Shown here: piece after piece, positions 22,621 through 34,877 of the stretch
Numbering within the stretch: the stretch's first letter is position 1
Layout: the number at the start of each line of letters is the position of its first letter
Origin: Gigantopelta aegis
Lineage: Eukaryota; Mollusca; Gastropoda; Neomphalida; Peltospiridae
NCBI RefSeq assembly: GCF_016097555.1
Contig: NC_054704.1
Span: forward strand, 43,753,630 to 43,817,629
DNA: 64,000 nt
Direction of reading: 5' to 3'
Translations under genes and position numbers: made by a program
Notes under the pieces: generated by a model
Seen by the model: only the letters and a program-made list of their open reading frames with translations
Databases searched by the model: none
What the model was told of the DNA's origin: nothing

Positions 22621-22915
22621 AAAAATAATAAGTTAAAGTTGTTTCTGTTTAACGTCACCACTAGAGCACATTGATTTATTATTAACCATCGGCTATTGGA
22701 TATCCAACATTTGGTAATTTGACTCGTAGTCCTCAGATAAAACCCGCTACATTTTTCCATTAGCAGCAAGGAATCTTTTATGTGCACTTTTTCAGAGATA
22801 GGACAGTACACACTACGGCCTTTGATATGCCATTCGTGGTGCACTGGCTGGAACGATAAATAACCCAATGAGCTCATAAAAAGGGAGCGAGCGCTTTATC
22901 ACTGGGCTCGCCCCC
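22621..22915 (-). mobile_element. SINE-A
   Basis: A minus-strand, nearly complete copy, positionally equivalent to 6826-7100 and 18046-18340. Confidence 0.8.
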
Positions 22916-22990
22916 TCCCCCGACTCGCTAGAGGGTGCTGTATGATCAATACTTATAAGAGCGAAACCATTTCACTTGGTAGTTACTTCG

Positions 22991-23290
22991 GGGGCGGGGC
23001 GTAGACCAATGGTAAAGCGCTCGCTTGATGTGCGGTCAGTTTGGGATCGATTCTCGTCGGTGGCCCATTGGGCTATTTCTCGTTCCAGCCAGTGCACCAC
23101 GACTGGTATATCAAAGGTCGTGGTGTGTCCTATCCTGTCTGTGGGATGGTGCATATAAAAGATCCCTTGCTACTAATGGAAAAATGTAGCAGGTTTCCTC
23201 TCTTAGACTATATGTCAAAATTACCAAATGTTTGACATCCAGTAGCCGATGATTAATTAATTAATGTGCTCTAGTGGTGTCACTGCACTG
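22991..23290 (+). mobile_element. SINE-A, full length
   Basis: The head GGGGCGTAGACCAATGGTAA (A-box region) and CAGTTTGGGATCGATTC (B-box region) are followed by CCCATTGGGCTATTTCTCGT, TGGTGCATATAAAAGATCCC, the TCAAAATTACCAAATGTTTG segment and a tail ending TGCTCTAGTGGTGTCACTGC. The two Pol III boxes and the tail architecture mark a tRNA-derived SINE. Confidence 0.85.
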
Positions 23291-23326
23291 AACTGTCCAA
23301 ATATCCGTCTAGCTCTCTTACCGTCA

Positions 23327-23712
23327 CTACCGGCCTCGGTGGCGTCGTGGTTAGGCCATCGGTCTACAGGCTGGTAGGTACTGGGTTCGGATCCCAGTCC
23401 AAAGCATGGGATTTTTATTCCAGATATCGACTCCAAACCCTGAGTGAGTGCTCCGCAAGGCTCAATGGGTAGGTGTAAACCACTTGCACCGACCAGTGAT
23501 CCATAACTGGTTCAACAAAGGCCATGGTTTGTGCTATCCTGCCTGTGGGAAGTGCAAATAAAAGATCCCTTGCTGCTAATCGGAAAGAGTAGCCCATGTA
23601 GTGGCGACAGCGGGTTTCCTCTCAAAATATGTAAACGTAACCATATGTCTGACGCCATATAACCGTAAATAAAATGTGTTGAGTGCGTCGTTAAATGAAA
23701 CATTTCTTTCTT
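23327..23712 (+). mobile_element. SINE-B (unit A)
   Basis: The head CGGCCTCGGTGGCGTCGTGG and GGGTTCGGATCCCAG supplies A- and B-box-like elements. The body from AAATAAAAGATCCCTTGCTG to the tail TTGAGTGCGTCGTTAAATGA is shared with SINE-A type 2. It is flanked by an 11-bp duplication TCTTACCGTCA (23316-23326, 23713-23723). The matching empty site lies at 7360-7385. Confidence 0.9.
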
Positions 23713-25055
23713 TCTTACCGTCAGAGAACTCGGGCTAGGAGGACGCGTGAATGGAATCTACTGAATATACCGTATTTCCTCGAATAATCGCCTCATTTCA
23801 AAATGGTCGCAGACCAGGCGCTTATTGGAGGCCAGCGCTCATTGGAGACCCGGCCTTTATACAAAACTTTAAACTTTCATAAAACAATAAACATATTAAT
23901 ATTAGTTGTCCGTGTAAAGTACCTAGCGTCAACGTCATTACTGGAATAGGCCAATGAGTAATCAGTTTTCGGCTGTGTTACCCGGCGTTTCATGGAGGCC
24001 CGGCGCTTACTAGAGGCCCGGTGTCTATTTTTGTTGCAAAGTGTTACAGACCCGGAGCTTATTGGAGGCCGGTGTTTATTAGAGGAACTACGGTACATAA
24101 AAAGTGATTGATACGCATTACGGATCACGCATACGTATACACATGCGGATTTTGGACAAATTGAATTTGCGTCTTGTTAGTTCAGATGAGGGTTTCTGAA
24201 ATAAGATAGGAAGACGATGTTGCTGATTTAAGGACCTCCCCGGGCAATACATTAATGTTAAAGCCCTTGGCGATGTTACATTGTTAGAACAGAAGACTCA
24301 AGCCAAGAAACATACGGGTACATATCGGGTACCCCAAGAAGACATATTGCCTGGAGAAGGTGGGTTTCTTTTAGTGTGGTCCTCCTACATTTAAATTTTC
24401 TGAGGTTTTCTGATTTTTGTTTATACTTGTATTTCTTTCTTGTTTTATTTTCGTCATAATTTATATTTCTTTCTTGTACGTGTGTTTTGGGTAACCCAGC
24501 CCTACCTACTCCGAATCGGACATCTGGACGGTTATGATCGCTATCTCAGTCAGAGATAACTATAATATAGTGAAAACACGGCATGGCTACCTACCACCGG
24601 GTAGGCAACGATTCCCGCTCTAATACAACATGCAATAACCCTATGTTTGACATTAAATACCATTACATTCAACATGAATCATTTTCGAGTTCGCTGATAA
24701 CAAATATTTGACATATTAACCACTAATACACACACTATAGGAAGAAACCCGTTATCACCGACGTATTTAACTGGAACATTATTGAAAAGGAGTGTTGTCA
24801 GGTTTCTTGTTGCTGATCGAGTGAACATAAACGTCCAAATCATATAAATGTCCGTCTAGCTCTCGAACGGCAAAGTACTCGGGTTATGTACATGAGTGTC
24901 ATAGTTCATTGTGTCTGCACCTGTCCCGGACGGAGAAGCCAGTGAAAAGTCGACACATGCGCCCACGTCAGGCGTGCACTACAACAGCTTGCTCTGAATT
25001 TGCACGTTGACCCTATGACCCTGATCATGTGTTTGCAATTCATTAATATAATCAA

Positions 25056-25061
25056 GTCTCT

Positions 25062-25112
<51 letters not shown>

Positions 25113-25129
25113 GAGTCCACCCAGTGACG
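25056..25129 (+). tRNA. tRNA-Asn (GTT), unit A
   Basis: The sequence is identical to 8735-8808 over the 74 nt, including the T-T at 4:69. A five-T run lies a few bases downstream (GGTTATTTTTACC), a good Pol III terminator. Confidence 0.9.
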
Positions 25130-25974
25130 GTTATTTTTACCAATAATACTTTTGTTGTCATAGGCGTACGGGCTCCCATTTTTTTTAGGGGGATAGGCTG
25201 GCTTTTGCCCAAATTAAAAGAAAATGCACGAATCTGGATAATATTATTCGTGTTAGCAGTACTACGAAACAGCAACTGAATCGCTACGCATTTTTACAAG
25301 GATTATAACTGCGTTTGAGGGTAGAATTATGGAAATACATGGTAGAAAGGTCTCAGCTTAGCACATTTTCCCCTAATACCGTATCATATTTTCCCGAATT
25401 TGACGTTTTGCTCCAACACTAGGGGGGCAACTGCCCCACCCCCTGTTTTGTACGCTTATGTTTGTTGTTCTTCTTTTGAAATTCTGTAGATAAAATAAGT
25501 GAACAGGTTTTACTGAACTTATTTGCTAATAAAAGTTTCCATATATGTGTATATTTTACTAATTTTAAAACAGACTAAAGTACGGCCACTGAACCCATAA
25601 TATCTATATGTGCACACAGTGCGAAAAAAAGTTGCAGGCCCGTATTTAGGGGGGGGGGGGGGGTTCGTCCGAACCCTCCCGTAAAAGCTGAGATCCACTT
25701 TTTTCTCTCTTTTTTATATTGCACAAATGCTTCACTGTAACTTTTGCAACTTTCCCACAAAACAATGTTTGCTTATCTTCATCATTTAGCAATCCCCTTA
25801 CCTGCAGTGTACATGATTCAGAATATCCAACTAATCTGGCAAAAAAAAGAAGAAGTAAAAACGAACCTACATGTAGCAAAAATGTTTAATTGTACTTTCT
25901 GGTATATTGATGACCTCGTAGCATTCGATAATTACATGACAATGACAGCAGTTCACCGTCCATTGATTTACCAA

Positions 25975-26043
<69 letters not shown>

Positions 26044-27173
26044 CTTTTTAACAGGCTTCTATACCGCTGAGGTTTCGGGCATCCAAAGTTAGAAATAAAA
26101 TGTTAACAACAGAAAGTAATCCTGTTAGGTCAGGTCAGGTCAGGTCATAGGTTTCAACGTGCACATTCAGAACAAGCTGTTGTAACACATTCGCCGGCTC
26201 CTCCGCCCAGGACAGGAAAAGATTAGGATTTAGCGATAGAGGGGGGGGGGGGGGGGGGGTCGCCCGCGCTGAAATGTGCAATGGAGCACAAGCAGCCCGA
26301 CCAGGGTCGGTAACGCGTGTGGTTGGTTTTGGTGCTATCGAATGTGCAAATGTCCCGTTGGATTAAGGCCAATTAGAAAATGTTGCATACTTTGTTGAAT
26401 GTAATTTCGAAGTATTTCAAAATGTTTTATGACCAACATGTAAATGCCATTTTGATGATATGACGCATCAGAGACAAAAATGAAATAGGATGCAATATTT
26501 TATGCAATACCTTTTGCTGAAAACGTTTGGGAACTACACCTGTACTCTTAACAGGGGCTGCAGGTGTTGGCGGTTATTGGTGATGATACAATTGTTACGA
26601 ACGTAATGTGTTTCGTTTTTCATAAATATGTTCTTTATTAAAGGAATTGATCATAGTTCTGAGGTACACGTGCCTTTTAACATATACCTCGGGTCAATAC
26701 CCCGGGTCAATACCTTTAACTCCTGTTGTTTGTTAGAAGTTCATTATTTCGAGAAAAAAATAGTTAAAAATAGTTGTTTTGAAAGATCAAAGTTTTAGGT
26801 TCCAGATGCCAGGAAAACGCGTTTTAGGCTTTCAGAGATTTCAAAGTTTCCGGGAAGCATGCCACTGGAACCCCATGCAAAGTTTTTATATAGCTACTTC
26901 GCCATTGGGAGTATATAATAAGTCATTGCACTGATCTGGTGTAATTTCTTCAATTTGAAAACCCTCCACAAAAAACAACAACCCCACCCCCACCTCCACC
27001 CCACCCCCCTCCCCCCTCTCAAATATTTTTTTAAAAAAATAAGAAGAAGAAAAAAGAGAGTGTCAACAAAAGCCCCAATCTGATTCAAATTAGCTCCACT
27101 AGTTAATACCTATGTAGATCTAATTTCAATCGATTGCAACTGTCCAAATATCCGTCTAGCTCTCTTACCGTCA

Positions 27174-27562
27174 CTACCGGCCTCGGTGGCGTCGTGGTTA
27201 GGCCATCGGTCTACAGGCTGGTAGGTACTGGGTTCGGATCCCAGTCCAAAGCATGGGATTTTTATTCCAGATATCGACTCCAAACCCTGAGTGAGTGCTC
27301 CGCAAGGCTCAATGGGTAGGTGTAAACCACTTGCACCGACCAGTGATCCATAACTGGTTCAACAAAGGCCATGGTTTGTGCTATCCTGCCTGTGGGAAGC
27401 GCAAATAAAAGATCCCTTGCTGCTAATCGGAAAGAGTAGCCCATGTAGTGGCGACAGCGGGTTTCCTCTCAAAATATGTGTGGTCCTTAACCATATGTCT
27501 GACGCCATATAACCGTAAATAAAATGTGTTGAGTGCGTCGTTAAATGAAACATTTCTTTCTT
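27174..27562 (+). mobile_element. SINE-B (unit B)
   Basis: This has the same insertion and the same TCTTACCGTCA duplication as in unit A, so it is a copy made by the tandem duplication. The GTGTGGTCCTTAACC segment is intact here. Confidence 0.9.
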
Positions 27563-28906
27563 TCTTACCGTCAGAGAACTCGGGCTAGGAGGACGCGTGA
27601 ATGGAATCTACTGAATATACCGTATTTCCTCGAATAATCGCCTCATTTCAAAATGGTCGCAGACCAGGCGCTTATTGGAGGCCAGCGCTCATTGGAGACC
27701 CGGCCTTTATACAAAACTTTAAACTTTCATAAAACAATAAACATATTAATATTAGTTGTCCGTGTAAAGTACCTAGCGTCAACGTCATTACTGGAATAGG
27801 CCAATGAGTAATCAGTTTTCGGCTGTGTTACCCGGCGTTTCATGGAGGCCCGGCGCTTACTAGAGGCCCGGTGTCTATTTTTGTTGCAAAGTGTTACAGA
27901 CCCGGCGCTTATTGGAGGCCGGTGTTTATTAGAGGAACTACGGTACATAAAAAGTGATTGATACGCATTACGGATCACGCATACGTATACACATGCGGAT
28001 TTTGGACAAATTGAATTTGCGTCTTGTTAGTTCAGATGAGGGTTTCTGAAATAAGATAGGAAGACGATATTGCTGATTTAAGGACCTCCCCGGGCAATAC
28101 ATTAATGTTAAAGCCCTTGGCGATGTTACATTGTTAGAACAGAAGACTCAAGCCAAGAAACATACGGGTACATATCGGGTACCCCAAGAAGACATATTGC
28201 CTGGAGAAGGTGGGTTTCTTTTAGTGTGGTCCTCCTACATTTAAATTTTCTGAGGTTTTCTGATTTTTGTTTATACTTGTATTTCTTTCTTGTTTTATTT
28301 TCGTCATAATTTATATTTCTTTCTTGTACGTGTGTTTTGGGTAACCCAGCCCTACCTACTCCGAATCGGACATCTGGACGGTTATGATCGCTATCTCAGT
28401 CAGAGATAACTATAATATAGTGAAAACACGGCATGGCTACCTACCACCGGGTAGGCAACGATTCCCGCTCTAATACAACATGCAATAACCCTATGTTTGA
28501 CATTAAATACCATTACATTCAACATGAATCATTTTCGAGTTCGCTGATAACAAATATTTGACATATTAACCACTAATACACACACTATAGGAAGAAACCC
28601 GTTATCACCGACGTATTTAACTGGAACATTATTGAAAAGGGAGTGTTGTCAGGTTTCTTGTTGCTGATCGAGTGAACATAAACGTCCAAATCATATAAAT
28701 GTCCGTCTAGCTCTCGAACGGCAAAGTACTCGGGTTATGTACATGAGTGTCATAGTTCATTGTGTCTGCACCTGTCCCGGACGGAGAAGCCAGTGAAAAG
28801 TCGACACATGCGCCCACGTCAGGCGTGCACTACAACAGCTTGCTCTGAATTTGCACGTTGACCCTATGACCCTGATCATGTGTTTGCAATTCATTAATAT
28901 AATCAA

Positions 28907-28912
28907 GTCTCT

Positions 28913-28963
<51 letters not shown>

Positions 28964-28980
28964 GAGTCCACCCAGTGACG
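28907..28980 (+). tRNA. tRNA-Asn (GTT), unit B
   Basis: A complete 74-nt cloverleaf identical to the unit A copy, with a five-T terminator downstream. Confidence 0.9.
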
Positions 28981-29825
28981 GTTATTTTTACCAATAATAC
29001 TTTTGTTGTCATAGGCGTACGGGCTCCCATTTTTTTTAGGGGGATAGGCTGGCTTTTGCCCAAATTAAAAGAAAATGCACGAATCTGGATAATATTATTC
29101 GTGTTAGCAGTACTACGAAACAGCAACTGAATCGCTACGCATTTTTACAAGGATTATAACTGCGTTTGAGGGTAGAATTATGGAAATACATGGTAGAAAG
29201 GTCTCAGCTTAGCACATTTTCCCCTAATACCGTATCATATTTTCCCGAATTTGACGTTTTGCTCCAACACTAGGGGGGCAACTGCCCCACCCCCTGTTTT
29301 GTACGCTTATGTTTGTTGTTCTTCTTTTGAAATTCTGTAGATAAAATAAGTGAACAGGTTTTACTGAACTTATTTGCTAATAAAAGTTTCCATATATGTG
29401 TATATTTTACTAATTTTAAAACAGACTAAAGTACGGCCACTGAACCCATAATATCTATATGTGCACACAGTGCGAAAAAAAGTTGCAGGCCCGTATTTAG
29501 GGGGGGGGGGGGGGTTCGTCCGAACCCTCCCGTAAAAGCTGAGATCCACTTTTTTCTCTCTTTTTTATATTGCACAAATGCTTCACTGTAACTTTTGCAA
29601 CTTTCCCACAAAACAATGTTTGCTTATCTTCATCATTTAGCAATCCCCTTACCTGCAGTGTACATGATTCAGAATATCCAACTAATCTGGCAAAAAAAAG
29701 AAGAAGTAAAAACGAACCTACATGTAGCAAAAAAAAAAAATTGTACTTTCTGGTATATTGATGACCTCGTAGCATTCGATAATTACATGACAATGACAGC
29801 AGTTCACCGTCCATTGATTTACCAA

Positions 29826-29898
<73 letters not shown>

Positions 29899-31027
29899 CT
29901 TTTTAACAGGCTTCTATACCGCTGAGGTTTCGGGCATCCAAAGTTAGAAATAAAATGTTAACAACAGAAAGTAATCCTGTTAGGTCAGGTCAGGTCAGGT
30001 CATAGGTTTCAACGTGCACATTCAGAACAAGCTGTTGTAACACATTCGCCGGCTCCTCCGCCCAGGACAGGAAAAGATTAGGATTTAGCGATAGAGGGGG
30101 GGGGGGGGGGGGGTCGCCCGCGCTGAAATGTGCAATGGAGCACAAGCAGCCCGACCAGGGTCGGTAACGCGTGTGGTTGGTTTTGGTGCTATCGAATGTG
30201 CAAATGTCCCGTTGGATTAAGGCCAATTAGAAAATGTTGCATACTTTGTTGAATGTAATTTCGAAGTATTTCAAAATGTTTTATGACCAACATGTAAATG
30301 CCATTTTGATGATATGACGCATCAGAGACAAAAATGAAATAGGATGCAATATTTTATGCAATACCTTTTGCTGAAAACGTTTGGGAACTACACCTGTACT
30401 CTTAACAGGGGCTGCAGGTGTTGGCGGTTATTGGTGACGATACAATTGTTACGAACGTAATGTGTTTCGTTTTTCATAAATATGTTCTTTATTAAAGGAA
30501 TTGATCATAGTTCTGAGGTACACGTGCCTTTTAACATATACCTCGGGTCAATACCCCGGGTCAATACCTTTAACTCCTGTTGTTTGTTAGAAGTTCATTA
30601 TTTCGAGAAAAAAATAGTTAAAAATAGTTGTTTTGAAAGATCAAAGTTTTAGGTTCCAGATGCCAGGAAAACGCGTTTTAGGCTTTCAGAGATTTCAAAG
30701 TTTCCGGGAAGCATGCCACTGGAACCCCATGCAAAGTTTTTATATAGCTACTTCGCCATTGGGAGTATATAATAAGTCATTGCACTGATCTGGTGTAATT
30801 TCTTCAATTTGAAAACCCTCCACAAAAAACAACAACCCCACCCCCACCTCCACCCCACCCCCCTCCCCCCTCTCAAATATTTTTTTAAAAAAATAAGAAG
30901 AAGAAAAAAGAGAGTGTCAACAAAAGCCCCAATCTGATTCAAATTAGCTCCACTAGTTAATACCTATGTAGATCTAATTTCAATCGATTGCAACTGTCCA
31001 AATATCCGTCTAGCTCTCTTACCGTCA

Positions 31028-31416
31028 CTACCGGCCTCGGTGGCGTCGTGGTTAGGCCATCGGTCTACAGGCTGGTAGGTACTGGGTTCGGATCCCAGTC
31101 CAAAGCATGGGATTTTTATTCCAGATATCGACTCCAAACCCTGAGTGAGTGCTCCGCAAGGCTCAATGGGTAGGTGTAAACCACTTGCACCGACCAGTGA
31201 TCCATAACTGGTTCAACAAAGGCCATGGTTTGTGCTATCCTGCCTGTGGGAAGCGCAAATAAAAGATCCCTTGCTGCTAATCGGAAAGAGTAGCCCATGT
31301 AGTGGCGACAGCGGGTTTCCTCTCAAAATATGTGTGGTCCTTAACCATATGTCTGACGCCATATAACCGTAAATAAAATGTGTTGAGTGCGTCGTTAAAT
31401 GAAACATTTCTTTCTT
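31028..31416 (+). mobile_element. SINE-B (unit C)
   Basis: The tandem-duplicated copy of the SINE-B at 27174-27562, with the same flanking duplication. Confidence 0.9.
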
Positions 31417-32759
31417 TCTTACCGTCAGAGAACTCGGGCTAGGAGGACGCGTGAATGGAATCTACTGAATATACCGTATTTCCTCGAATAATCGCCTCAT
31501 TTCAAAATGGTCGCAGACCAGGCGCTTATTGGAGGCCAGCGCTCATTGGAGACCCGGCCTTTATACAAAACTTTAAACTTTCATAAAACAATAAACATAT
31601 TAATATTAGTTGTCCGTGTAAAGTACCTAGCGTCAACGTCATTACTGGAATAGGCCAATGAGTAATCAGTTTTCGGCTGTGTTACCCGGCGTTTCATGGA
31701 GGCCCGGCGCTTACTAGAGGCCCGGTGTCTATTTTTGTTGCAAAGTGTTACAGACCCGGCGCTTATTGGAGGCCGGTGTTTATTAGAGGAACTACGGTAC
31801 ATAAAAAGTGATTGATACGCATTACGGATCACGCATACGTATACACATGCGGATTTTGGACAAATTGAATTTGCGTCTTGTTAGTTCAGATGAGGGTTTC
31901 TGAAATAAGATAGGAAGACGATATTGCTGATTTAAGGACCTCCCCGGGCAATACATTAATGTTAAAGCCCTTGGCGATGTTACATTGTTAGAACAGAAGA
32001 CTCAAGCCAAGAAACATACGGGTACATATCGGGTACCCCAAGAAGACATATTGCCTGGAGAAGGTGGGTTTCTTTTAGTGTGGTCCTCCTACATTTAAAT
32101 TTTCTGAGGTTTTCTGATTTTTGTTTATACTTGTATTTCTTTCTTGTTTTATTTTCGTCATAATTTATATTTCTTTCTTGTACGTGTGTTTTGGGTAACC
32201 CAGCCCTACCTACTCCGAATCGGACATCTGGACGGTTATGATCGCTATCTCAGTCAGAGATAACTATAATATAGTGAAAACACGGCATGGCTACCTACCA
32301 CCGGGTAGGCAACGATTCCCGCTCTAATACAACATGCAATAACCCTATGTTTGACATTAAATACCATTACATTCAACATGAATCATTTTCGAGTTCGCTG
32401 ATAACAAATATTTGACATATTAACCACTAATACACACACTATAGGAAGAAACCCGTTATCACCGACGTATTTAACTGGAACATTATTGAAAAGGAGTGTT
32501 GTCAGGTTTCTTGTTGCTGATCGAGTGAACATAAACGTCCAAATCATATAAATGTCCGTCTAGCTCTCGAACGGCAAAGTACTCGGGTTATGTACATGAG
32601 TGTCATAGTTCATTGTGTCTGCACCTGTCCCGGACGGAGAAGCCAGTGAAAAGTCGACACATGCGCCCACGTCAGGCGTGCACTACAACAGCTTGCTCTG
32701 AATTTGCACGTTGACCCTATGACCCTGATCATGTGTTTGCAATTCATTAATATAATCAA

Positions 32760-32765
32760 GTCTCT

Positions 32766-32816
<51 letters not shown>

Positions 32817-32833
32817 GAGTCCACCCAGTGACG
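32760..32833 (+). tRNA. tRNA-Asn (GTT), unit C
   Basis: A complete 74-nt cloverleaf identical to units A and B, with a five-T terminator downstream. Confidence 0.9.
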
Positions 32834-33436
32834 GTTATTTTTACCAATAATACTTTTGTTGTCATAGGCGTACGGGCTCCCATTTTTTTTAGGGGGATAG
32901 GCTGGCTTTTGCCCAAATTAAAAGAAAATGCACGAATCTGGATAATATTATTCGTGTTAGCAGTACTACGAAACAGCAACTGAATCGCTACGCATTTTTA
33001 CAAGGATTATAACTGCGTTTGAGGGTAGAATTATGGAAATACATGGTAGAAAGGTCTCAGCTTAGCACATTTTCCCCTAATACCGTATCATATTTTCCCG
33101 AATTTGACGTTTTGCTCCAACACTAGGGGGGCAACTGCCCCACCCCCTGTTTTGTACGCTTATGTTTGTTGTTCTTCTTTTGAAATTCTGTAGATAAAAT
33201 AAGTGAACAGGTTTTACTGAACTTATTTGCTAATAAAAGTTTCCATATATGTGTATATTTTACTAATTTTAAAACAGACTAAAGTACGGCCACTGAACCC
33301 ATAATATCTATATGTGCACACAGTGCGAAAAAAAGTTGCAGGCCCGTATTTAGGGGGGGGGGGGGTTCGTCCGAACCCTCCCGTAAAAGCTGAGATCCAC
33401 TTTTTTCTCTCTTTTTTATATTGCACAAATGCTTCA

Positions 33437-34841
33437 CCATTTTGGGTGCGAGGTACAGGAAGGAATGCACAGTTTCTGTTGATGTTTGGATAATCTAAAA
33501 CACAAGATTGATGACATTTAGAAAGCTTTGGAAGATATTACTGGTGAGAATACAGTTTTGGCGATTGTTCCCAAATATGCTAACATTCTGGATGTGACTT
33601 TTGATTGCGAAGAAAATGCGAGGTTGGTAGTCGATGGATTTTCGTTCAATGGACATGATTTTAACTGTAGCATGTTGTTTTCTGACACAGTGGTGGTGTC
33701 TTTTATGCATTTACCATCATATGTAACTGATGATGACATTGTCAAGAAACTAAATGAATACAAGATTGCGGTAATATCTGACATTAAAAGGCGGAAACAT
33801 GCTGGACTTCCCATTTTTGATGGAACACGTTATGTAAGGGTGAAATTTCCGGAAAATGTCAAATCGATGCCATATTCTGTGAAGTTTGATACTGCAGAAG
33901 GACCCATGTTTTTTCGGGTAATACACAGTGGTCAAACAAAAGTATGCTGGAACTGTTTATCTGATTCACATGTCATGAAGTTTTGTCCAGATATTGTGTG
34001 GCATTTTTGTAAACAAACTGGCCATATAAAACAGTTTTGTGAAAAGTTAAAGTGTGGTGAGTGTAACAAGAGACATTCTCAGTGTAGTTGTAAGGACGGT
34101 AGAAGTAGTGAGGAATGCGATTCTGATGTGGAATATACAAGTAATGGAGAGGAACACAGTTCTGATGAAGAAAATATGGACGATGAGGTAATTGAAAAAG
34201 TAATTTCGATCCCTAAAGGAGCCCCGTCAGTGAAGCATGCCAAGCCAGCTAAAGACAATGAGGAGGTTAGAGGAACAAAGACAGAAGAAGGAAAGACATC
34301 GGACAATACTAGTGTGAAGCGAGTCACTGATTCACCTGTTAAAAACAGAAGCTCAAATGTTGGGAATGAAAGAACCGAGACAATGGGTGACCGCTTACCA
34401 CGCACGGACAGAGATCAATCGGAGAACACTGAACACCATGACTCTCAAAACAGAAAATACAGAAGGAGGAGAAAGGTCGATCGACCTAATGAAGCGTTTA
34501 TTAGGAGGTTAGCCGAGGAAAGAAAAAGAAAAGGAATTGACACTGATCCAAATGGAAAAAAATTAAAACCTGTTTAGAACTTTAATTGCTGGTGTTTATA
34601 AAACAGACGTTTGAGAAGTGAATGAAATTACTATTTTTTAATTTATTTTTTGAATGTTTATAAGAAATGATGATAATATATATATTAATGGATAAAATCA
34701 GTATGAATGAGCGCGAGAGGTCAGAGTAATTCAGTGAATGGTTCTTGTGTGTGCGTATTTATTGCTTTAATATATATTTTATTTATTGAATGTGAATTGT
34801 TGAATTTGTAAATAAAAAGATAAAAAAAAAAGAAAAAAAAA
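33437..34841 (+). mobile_element. ORF1-only LINE-like element (half-LINE), tRNA-Asn-joined
   Basis: The element is 5'-truncated within ORF1. It runs through a CCHC ORF1 to a stop at 34577, then ~264 bp of 3' UTR with TGTAAATAAAAAGAT and an A-rich tail. There is no endonuclease or reverse transcriptase. The 3' end joins AGCGCGTTCGGCTG, the middle of a tRNA-Asn. The left side joins unit sequence ~600 bp downstream of a tRNA, so ~650 bp of unit sequence is present on both sides. Two further copies (54311, 56286) have the same ORF1-end-to-3'-UTR structure. That argues for an amplified ORF1-only family, like mammalian HAL1, rather than a chance deletion. Confidence 0.8.
33528..34577 (+). CDS. Gag-like ORF1 protein of the half-LINE, 5'-incomplete
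   Basis: This is an open stretch of 350 codons. The frame begins at a TTG after a stop, so this is not the true start. Homologous codons continue upstream (RYRKECTV at ~33453) after a frameshift near 33484 and a TAG at 33519. Residues ~55-135 (VVVSFMHLPSYVTDDDI to FFRVIHSGQTK) match the Tx1-type ORF1 at 36286-36530. One CCHC knuckle is intact (C140-x2-C-x4-H-x4-C153). The second has Trp in place of its first Cys (VWHFCKQTGHIKQFC). An acidic stretch follows, then a Lys/Arg-rich C-terminus. It probably binds nucleic acid in the RNP. It is a divergent relative of the ORF1 at 35997, not a copy of it. Confidence 0.75.
   Translation: MEDITGENTVLAIVPKYANILDVTFDCEENARLVVDGFSFNGHDFNCSMLFSDTVVVSFMHLPSYVTDDDIVKKLNEYKIAVISDIKRRKHAGLPIFDGTRYVRVKFPENVKSMPYSVKFDTAEGPMFFRVIHSGQTKVCWNCLSDSHVMKFCPDIVWHFCKQTGHIKQFCEKLKCGECNKRHSQCSCKDGRSSEECDSDVEYTSNGEEHSSDEENMDDEVIEKVISIPKGAPSVKHAKPAKDNEEVRGTKTEEGKTSDNTSVKRVTDSPVKNRSSNVGNERTETMGDRLPRTDRDQSENTEHHDSQNRKYRRRRKVDRPNEAFIRRLAEERKRKGIDTDPNGKKLKPV

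Positions 34842-34877
<36 letters not shown>

Larger units (their letters stand above)
23291..27137 (+). repeat. 3.85-kb tandem unit A
   Basis: This is the first of a head-to-tail array, 3847 bp long. In order it holds a SINE-B, a relic of the minisatellite, the conserved block like 7810-8246, tRNA-Asn, a region rich in G tracts, a (GA)n tract (25977-26040), a (GGTCA)4 run near 26128, an inverted copy of the sequence just upstream of the tRNA (26139-26216), and a C-rich end. It is nearly identical to units B, C and F. Differences include CCCGGAGCTT at 24055, where the others have CCCGGCGCTT. Confidence 0.9.
27138..30991 (+). repeat. 3.85-kb tandem unit B
   Basis: This is 3854 bp, directly adjoining unit A, with the same content and order. 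Its (GA)n tract (29828-29895) and poly-A and poly-G tracts differ in length from unit A. The unit boundary carries a small foldback-element piece (AAATTAGCTCCACTAGTTAA) not found at 7340. Confidence 0.9.
30992..33436 (+). repeat. 3.85-kb tandem unit C, cut at 33436
   Basis: The first 2445 bp of a unit, nearly identical to unit B. It stops at CAAATGCTTCAC, where an ORF1-only LINE-like element begins. Confidence 0.9.

Noticed and set aside
23415-23597. 60-codon minus-strand frame repeated in every unit
   Set aside because: It lies within the SINE-B and is repeated only because the SINE is.
25744-26070. Open frame of ~100 codons ending in alternating Arg-Glu in each unit
   Set aside because: The tail is the (GA)n tract. 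Its length differs between units A, B and E, and there is no conserved start or family.
26126-26150. AGGTCA half-sites in tandem as a nuclear-receptor element
   Set aside because: Four overlapping GGTCA words form a 5-bp microsatellite; the spacing does not fit a receptor dimer site.
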